Part shown: positions 7,113-8,738 of the stretch, in pieces | Layout: each line of letters opens with the position of its first letter | Position numbering within the stretch: position 1 is the stretch's first letter | Source of the DNA: Rhodobiaceae bacterium | GTDB taxonomy: Bacteria > Pseudomonadota > Alphaproteobacteria > Micropepsales > Micropepsaceae | NCBI GenBank assembly: GCA_009885515.1 | Contig: VFKO01000118.1 | Coordinates: forward strand, 1-8,738 | Direction: 5' to 3' | Length of the DNA stretch: 8,738 nt | Notes under the pieces: model-generated | Seen by the model: only the letters and a program-made list of their open reading frames with translations | The model's database searches: none | What the model was told of the DNA's origin: nothing | Made by a program: the position numbers and the translations under genes

Positions 7113-7148
7113 ACGGCGCTCTCGTGTCACACCGAGGGCGCCGTTTTT
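7113..7148 (+). terminator. Intrinsic terminator after the DUF1329 gene
   Basis: ACGGCGCTCTCG (7113-7124) pairs with CGAGGGCGCCGT (7133-7144) in a 12-bp stem with one G-U wobble and an 8-nt loop, followed by five Ts and ATT. It begins 10 nt after the DUF1329 stop. Its T-run overlaps the stop codon of the converging gene. On the minus strand the hairpin is not followed by a good T-run, so I call it for the plus strand only. Confidence 0.88.
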
Positions 7149-7686
7149 ATTCTGCGGCCGTCTTGGCAAACACTTCTTCGCAGCCTGCGGCTTCGACGGC
7201 TGAGACTTGAGTGCGCCAATGCTCGCCGTATTTCGTCCGGCTGAGTGACATGAGGTTTAGACAATAGGTTTCCGGATTGCGGGCGCGGGAGGCGTTTATT
7301 GAGGGCGCGGTGTCCTCGCGCGTTTGAATTTCAGTGGCGCGCTCGACGAAGTTGGGTTGCGTATCAGGGGCTGCCGGTTGCGCCCGCGTGAGGATTTGTG
7401 CTTCCCATTCCTGCTGAACCTTGTTCGCGCACACGGTATCGCGTGGGTCGAGGCGGAACTTCCAATCGTCCCCGTATCTTGATTTGGCGAGAGCCACAAA
7501 TTGGGCGCAGTGTGCCAGCACGGCTTCGTCGCTTGTCGCCGGTCCGCTCAACACCCGGTTACCGGCATCGATGACACGGCTGGCTGCGAAATACCCAATC
7601 CCCAGCACGGCGATGACAACCATCCACTGCGAAATAAACTTTGGTTTCACGGTGACACTTTGTGTGCCCTGTGCGGCGCTCGCCAT
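7147..7686 (-). CDS. Small membrane-anchored protein with a duplicated two-cysteine module, function unknown
   Basis: A 179-residue protein that I do not recognise. One transmembrane helix at about 21-39 (from WMVVIAVLGIGYFAAS) is preceded by lysines 14 and 16, so the C-terminal 140 residues should face the periplasm. That part contains two similar modules: Cys60-x25-Cys86 and Cys142-x26-Cys169, each with L-(A/S)-(K/R)-x-(R/K)-Y-G-(D/E)-x-W-(K/R) at matching spacing after the first cysteine. They are joined by a polar linker rich in Pro, Gln and Thr (about 100-138). The paired cysteines suggest two intramolecular disulfides. The start at 7686 is chosen because GAGAGAGG lies 7 nt upstream; an in-frame ATG at 7743 would add 19 residues but has no ribosome site. 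The gene is third in line after lipA and the COQ10-like gene, with a 98-nt gap, so operon membership is possible but unproven. Confidence 0.7.
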   Translation of the reverse strand: MASAAQGTQSVTVKPKFISQWMVVIAVLGIGYFAASRVIDAGNRVLSGPATSDEAVLAHCAQFVALAKSRYGDDWKFRLDPRDTVCANKVQQEWEAQILTRAQPAAPDTQPNFVERATEIQTREDTAPSINASRARNPETYCLNLMSLSRTKYGEHWRTQVSAVEAAGCEEVFAKTAAE

Positions 7687-7693
7687 GTGCGTG

Positions 7694-7701
7694 CCTCTCT
7701 C
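7694..7701 (-). promoter_or_regulatory. Ribosome binding site deciding the start of the small membrane protein
   Basis: GAGAGAGG on the minus strand ends 7 nt before the ATG at 7686. The longer alternative start at 7743 is preceded by CTGATTTGCG, which has no purine-rich match. Confidence 0.55.
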
Positions 7702-7784
7702 GCCAATACCGGCAGCCAGAGCATGCCTCATCCCAAGCGCCATCGCAAATCAGCGGGCAGGAGAACGCGCGCACCACGGCACAA

Positions 7785-8243
7785 TCACAAGCTGTCCGGC
7801 TGCATGCTTCTCGTTGCGTACAATTCGTGCGCCCGCTCTTCGAAGGAGGCTGTCATCTTTTTGATTGCGCGTGTAAAAACGCCGCTGATCAACGTTTCCA
7901 GGGTTTTGCTGCGGAAGCGAAAGTCGATATCGAAGTCGACCTCGCAACCGCTTGCGCGGGCAATGAAATGCCAGCGATTGGTGAGGTGCTCGAAGGGGCC
8001 GTCGAGGTAGTCGATGACGATGGTCTTTGCTGCCGGATCAAGGATCACGCGGCTGGTGTATCGCTCGCGAAGGGTGGCGAAAGCCGCAATAACGTCGGCG
8101 GTGAACGTGTTGCCTTCGCGCGAACGAATACGGGTGGCAACACACCAGGGTAGAAATTCGGGATAGCGTTCCACGTCGGCGACGAGGGCAAACATTTGTT
8201 CGTCGCTATAGGGAACTAGACGTTTCTCGTGGTGGCGCGGCAA
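7785..8243 (-). CDS. COQ10/RatA-like START-domain (SRPBCC) protein, ubiquinone-binding type
   Basis: A 152-residue protein of the polyketide cyclase/START family that in alphaproteobacteria commonly follows lipA and is annotated as coenzyme Q-binding COQ10 or as RatA toxin family. COQ10 proteins bind ubiquinone in a hydrophobic pocket and help it function in respiration; the RatA label comes from an E. coli homologue said to hinder ribosome subunit joining. Diagnostic blocks are VPYSDEQMFALVADVERYPE and FLPWC near the N-terminus, then a central LDGPFEHLTNRWHF stretch and an FRFRSKTLETLISGVF segment towards the C-terminus. The start chosen is TTG at 8243, giving MPRHHEKR, the usual family N-terminus, 4 nt after the lipA stop. 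An in-frame ATG at 8306 would add 21 atypical residues and overlap lipA by 59 nt. No strong ribosome site precedes the TTG, so translation may depend on coupling to lipA. Confidence 0.88.
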   Translation of the reverse strand: MPRHHEKRLVPYSDEQMFALVADVERYPEFLPWCVATRIRSREGNTFTADVIAAFATLRERYTSRVILDPAAKTIVIDYLDGPFEHLTNRWHFIARASGCEVDFDIDFRFRSKTLETLISGVFTRAIKKMTASFEERAHELYATRSMQPDSL

Positions 8244-8247
8244 GAGT

Positions 8248-8738
8248 TCATTGTCCGCGGCTGAGTAGCGTTTGGCGTGCCCTGCGCAGTCGTTCGAAAT
8301 CGTCACCCGCCAGATAAGACGAACGCGTCAGCGGCGAGGCCGAGACCATCAGGAAGCCTTTGGCGCGCGCAATCTCGGCCAGACCTTCAAACTCCTCGGG
8401 CGTCCAGAAGCGGTCGATGGCGGCGTGGCGCTGCGACGGCTGCAGGTACTGACCGATGGTGAGAAAATCGACGCCCGCCGCGCGTTGATCGTCCATGACT
8501 TGCATGACCTCTTCGCGGGTCTCGCCGAGGCCAACCATCAAACCCGACTTGGTGAAGGTCGCGGGGTCGATCTCCTTGGCCTGTTGCAGCAAGCGCAGGC
8601 TGGCGAAGTAGCGGGCGCCGGGTCTGATTTTCAGATAGAGGCGCGGCACGGTTTCGAGGTTGTGATTGAAGACGTCGGGCTTGGCGGCAATGACTAACTC
8701 AAGCGCGCCGGGTTTGCGCAGGAAGTCGGGTGTCAACA
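8248..8738 (-). CDS. lipA: Lipoyl synthase, C-terminal part (start beyond the right edge)
   Basis: Radical-SAM lipoyl synthase, which inserts two sulfur atoms into protein-bound octanoyl groups to make the lipoyl cofactor of pyruvate and 2-oxoglutarate dehydrogenases and the glycine cleavage system. The last 162 residues are present, about half of a protein of usually 300-330 aa. Family blocks seen are AAKPDVFNHNLETVPRLY, RPGARYFASLRLL, FTKSGLMVGLGETREEV, VDFLTIGQYLQPSQRH, RFWTPEEF and SASPLTRSSY. The serine in the RSSY motif corresponds to the unusual serine ligand of the auxiliary iron-sulfur cluster. The N-terminal auxiliary-cluster cysteines and the CxxxCxxC SAM-cluster motif lie outside the window. 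The reading frame is open to position 8738, with no start that fits the family. The stop at 8248-8250 lies 4 nt before the COQ10-like TTG, so the two genes are almost certainly co-transcribed. Confidence 0.96.
   Translation of the reverse strand, partial: LTPDFLRKPGALELVIAAKPDVFNHNLETVPRLYLKIRPGARYFASLRLLQQAKEIDPATFTKSGLMVGLGETREEVMQVMDDQRAAGVDFLTIGQYLQPSQRHAAIDRFWTPEEFEGLAEIARAKGFLMVSASPLTRSSYLAGDDFERLRRARQTLLSRGQ

Noticed and set aside
7113..7148. The terminator hairpin acting in both directions
   Set aside because: After the hairpin the minus strand continues into a CATATGTG stretch without a real T-run, so minus-strand termination is not supported.
6474..7169. A 231-codon minus-strand open frame opposite the DUF1329 gene, reaching past the terminator
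   Set aside because: The plus strand carries conserved DUF1329 blocks throughout this stretch; the antisense product has no signal peptide or motif and would overlap the convergent gene's stop.
7687..7743. The upstream ATG at 7743 as start of the small membrane protein
   Set aside because: No ribosome site precedes it, while GAGAGAGG precedes the ATG at 7686. The added residues are not a signal sequence and only lengthen the cytoplasmic tail.
7421..8153. Three overlapping plus-strand open frames across the small membrane protein and COQ10-like genes
   Set aside because: The minus strand has START-domain motifs and a TM/cysteine-module protein with proper spacing; the plus-strand frames overlap each other and lack ribosome sites or motifs.
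1..8738. Mobile elements, CRISPR arrays, tRNA or rRNA genes, toxin-antitoxin or defence systems
   Set aside because: No transposase, terminal inverted repeats, regularly spaced repeats or RNA-gene signatures were seen. The RatA label of the START-domain gene reflects family naming and does not indicate a toxin-antitoxin pair here.

Overview
The window is GC-rich and gene-dense and looks chromosomal. It most likely comes from an alphaproteobacterium. Three things point there: a lipA gene followed 4 nt later by a COQ10/RatA-type START-domain gene, a class III cyclase/TolB-like/TPR fusion of the kind common in rhizobial-type genomes, and frequent GTG and TTG starts. I cannot name a genus from the sequence. 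No rRNA, tRNA, CRISPR array, insertion sequence or phage gene was seen.

Layout from left to right. (1) 1-889, minus strand: the N-terminal 296 residues of an acetyl-CoA hydrolase / 4-hydroxybutyrate-type CoA-transferase, running off the left edge. (2) 890-1059: a divergent intergenic region with a promoter candidate for each flanking gene, a pair of related inverted-repeat sites about four helical turns apart, and a 10-bp palindrome. (3) 1060-1464, plus strand: a small GFA-family zinc protein. (4) 1469-3193, minus: a class III nucleotide cyclase fused to a TolB-like domain and TPRs, with a TTG start. (5) 3238-5574, minus: an RND/MMPL-type (HAE3-like) 12-TM transporter, 44 nt upstream of the cyclase gene on the same strand. 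(6) 5575-5741: a divergent intergenic region with two inverted repeats, one enclosing the transporter's start codon. (7) 5742-7103, plus: an exported DUF1329 protein followed by a strong intrinsic terminator. (8) 7147-8738, minus: lipA (3' part), COQ10-like gene, and a small single-TM protein with a duplicated two-cysteine module.

How the genes may work together. The most system-like group is the RND transporter and the DUF1329 protein, which are divergently transcribed from one control region. DUF1329 proteins are often encoded near RND transporters and DUF1302 outer-membrane proteins. Here the DUF1302 partner is absent from the window and a cyclase/TPR gene follows the transporter instead. 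An envelope export or trafficking route for a hydrophobic compound is a reasonable inference, but the substrate cannot be read from the sequence. The right-hand genes are housekeeping (lipoate synthesis, quinone handling) plus one unrecognised membrane-anchored protein. The left-hand CoA-transferase belongs to short-chain acyl-CoA metabolism.
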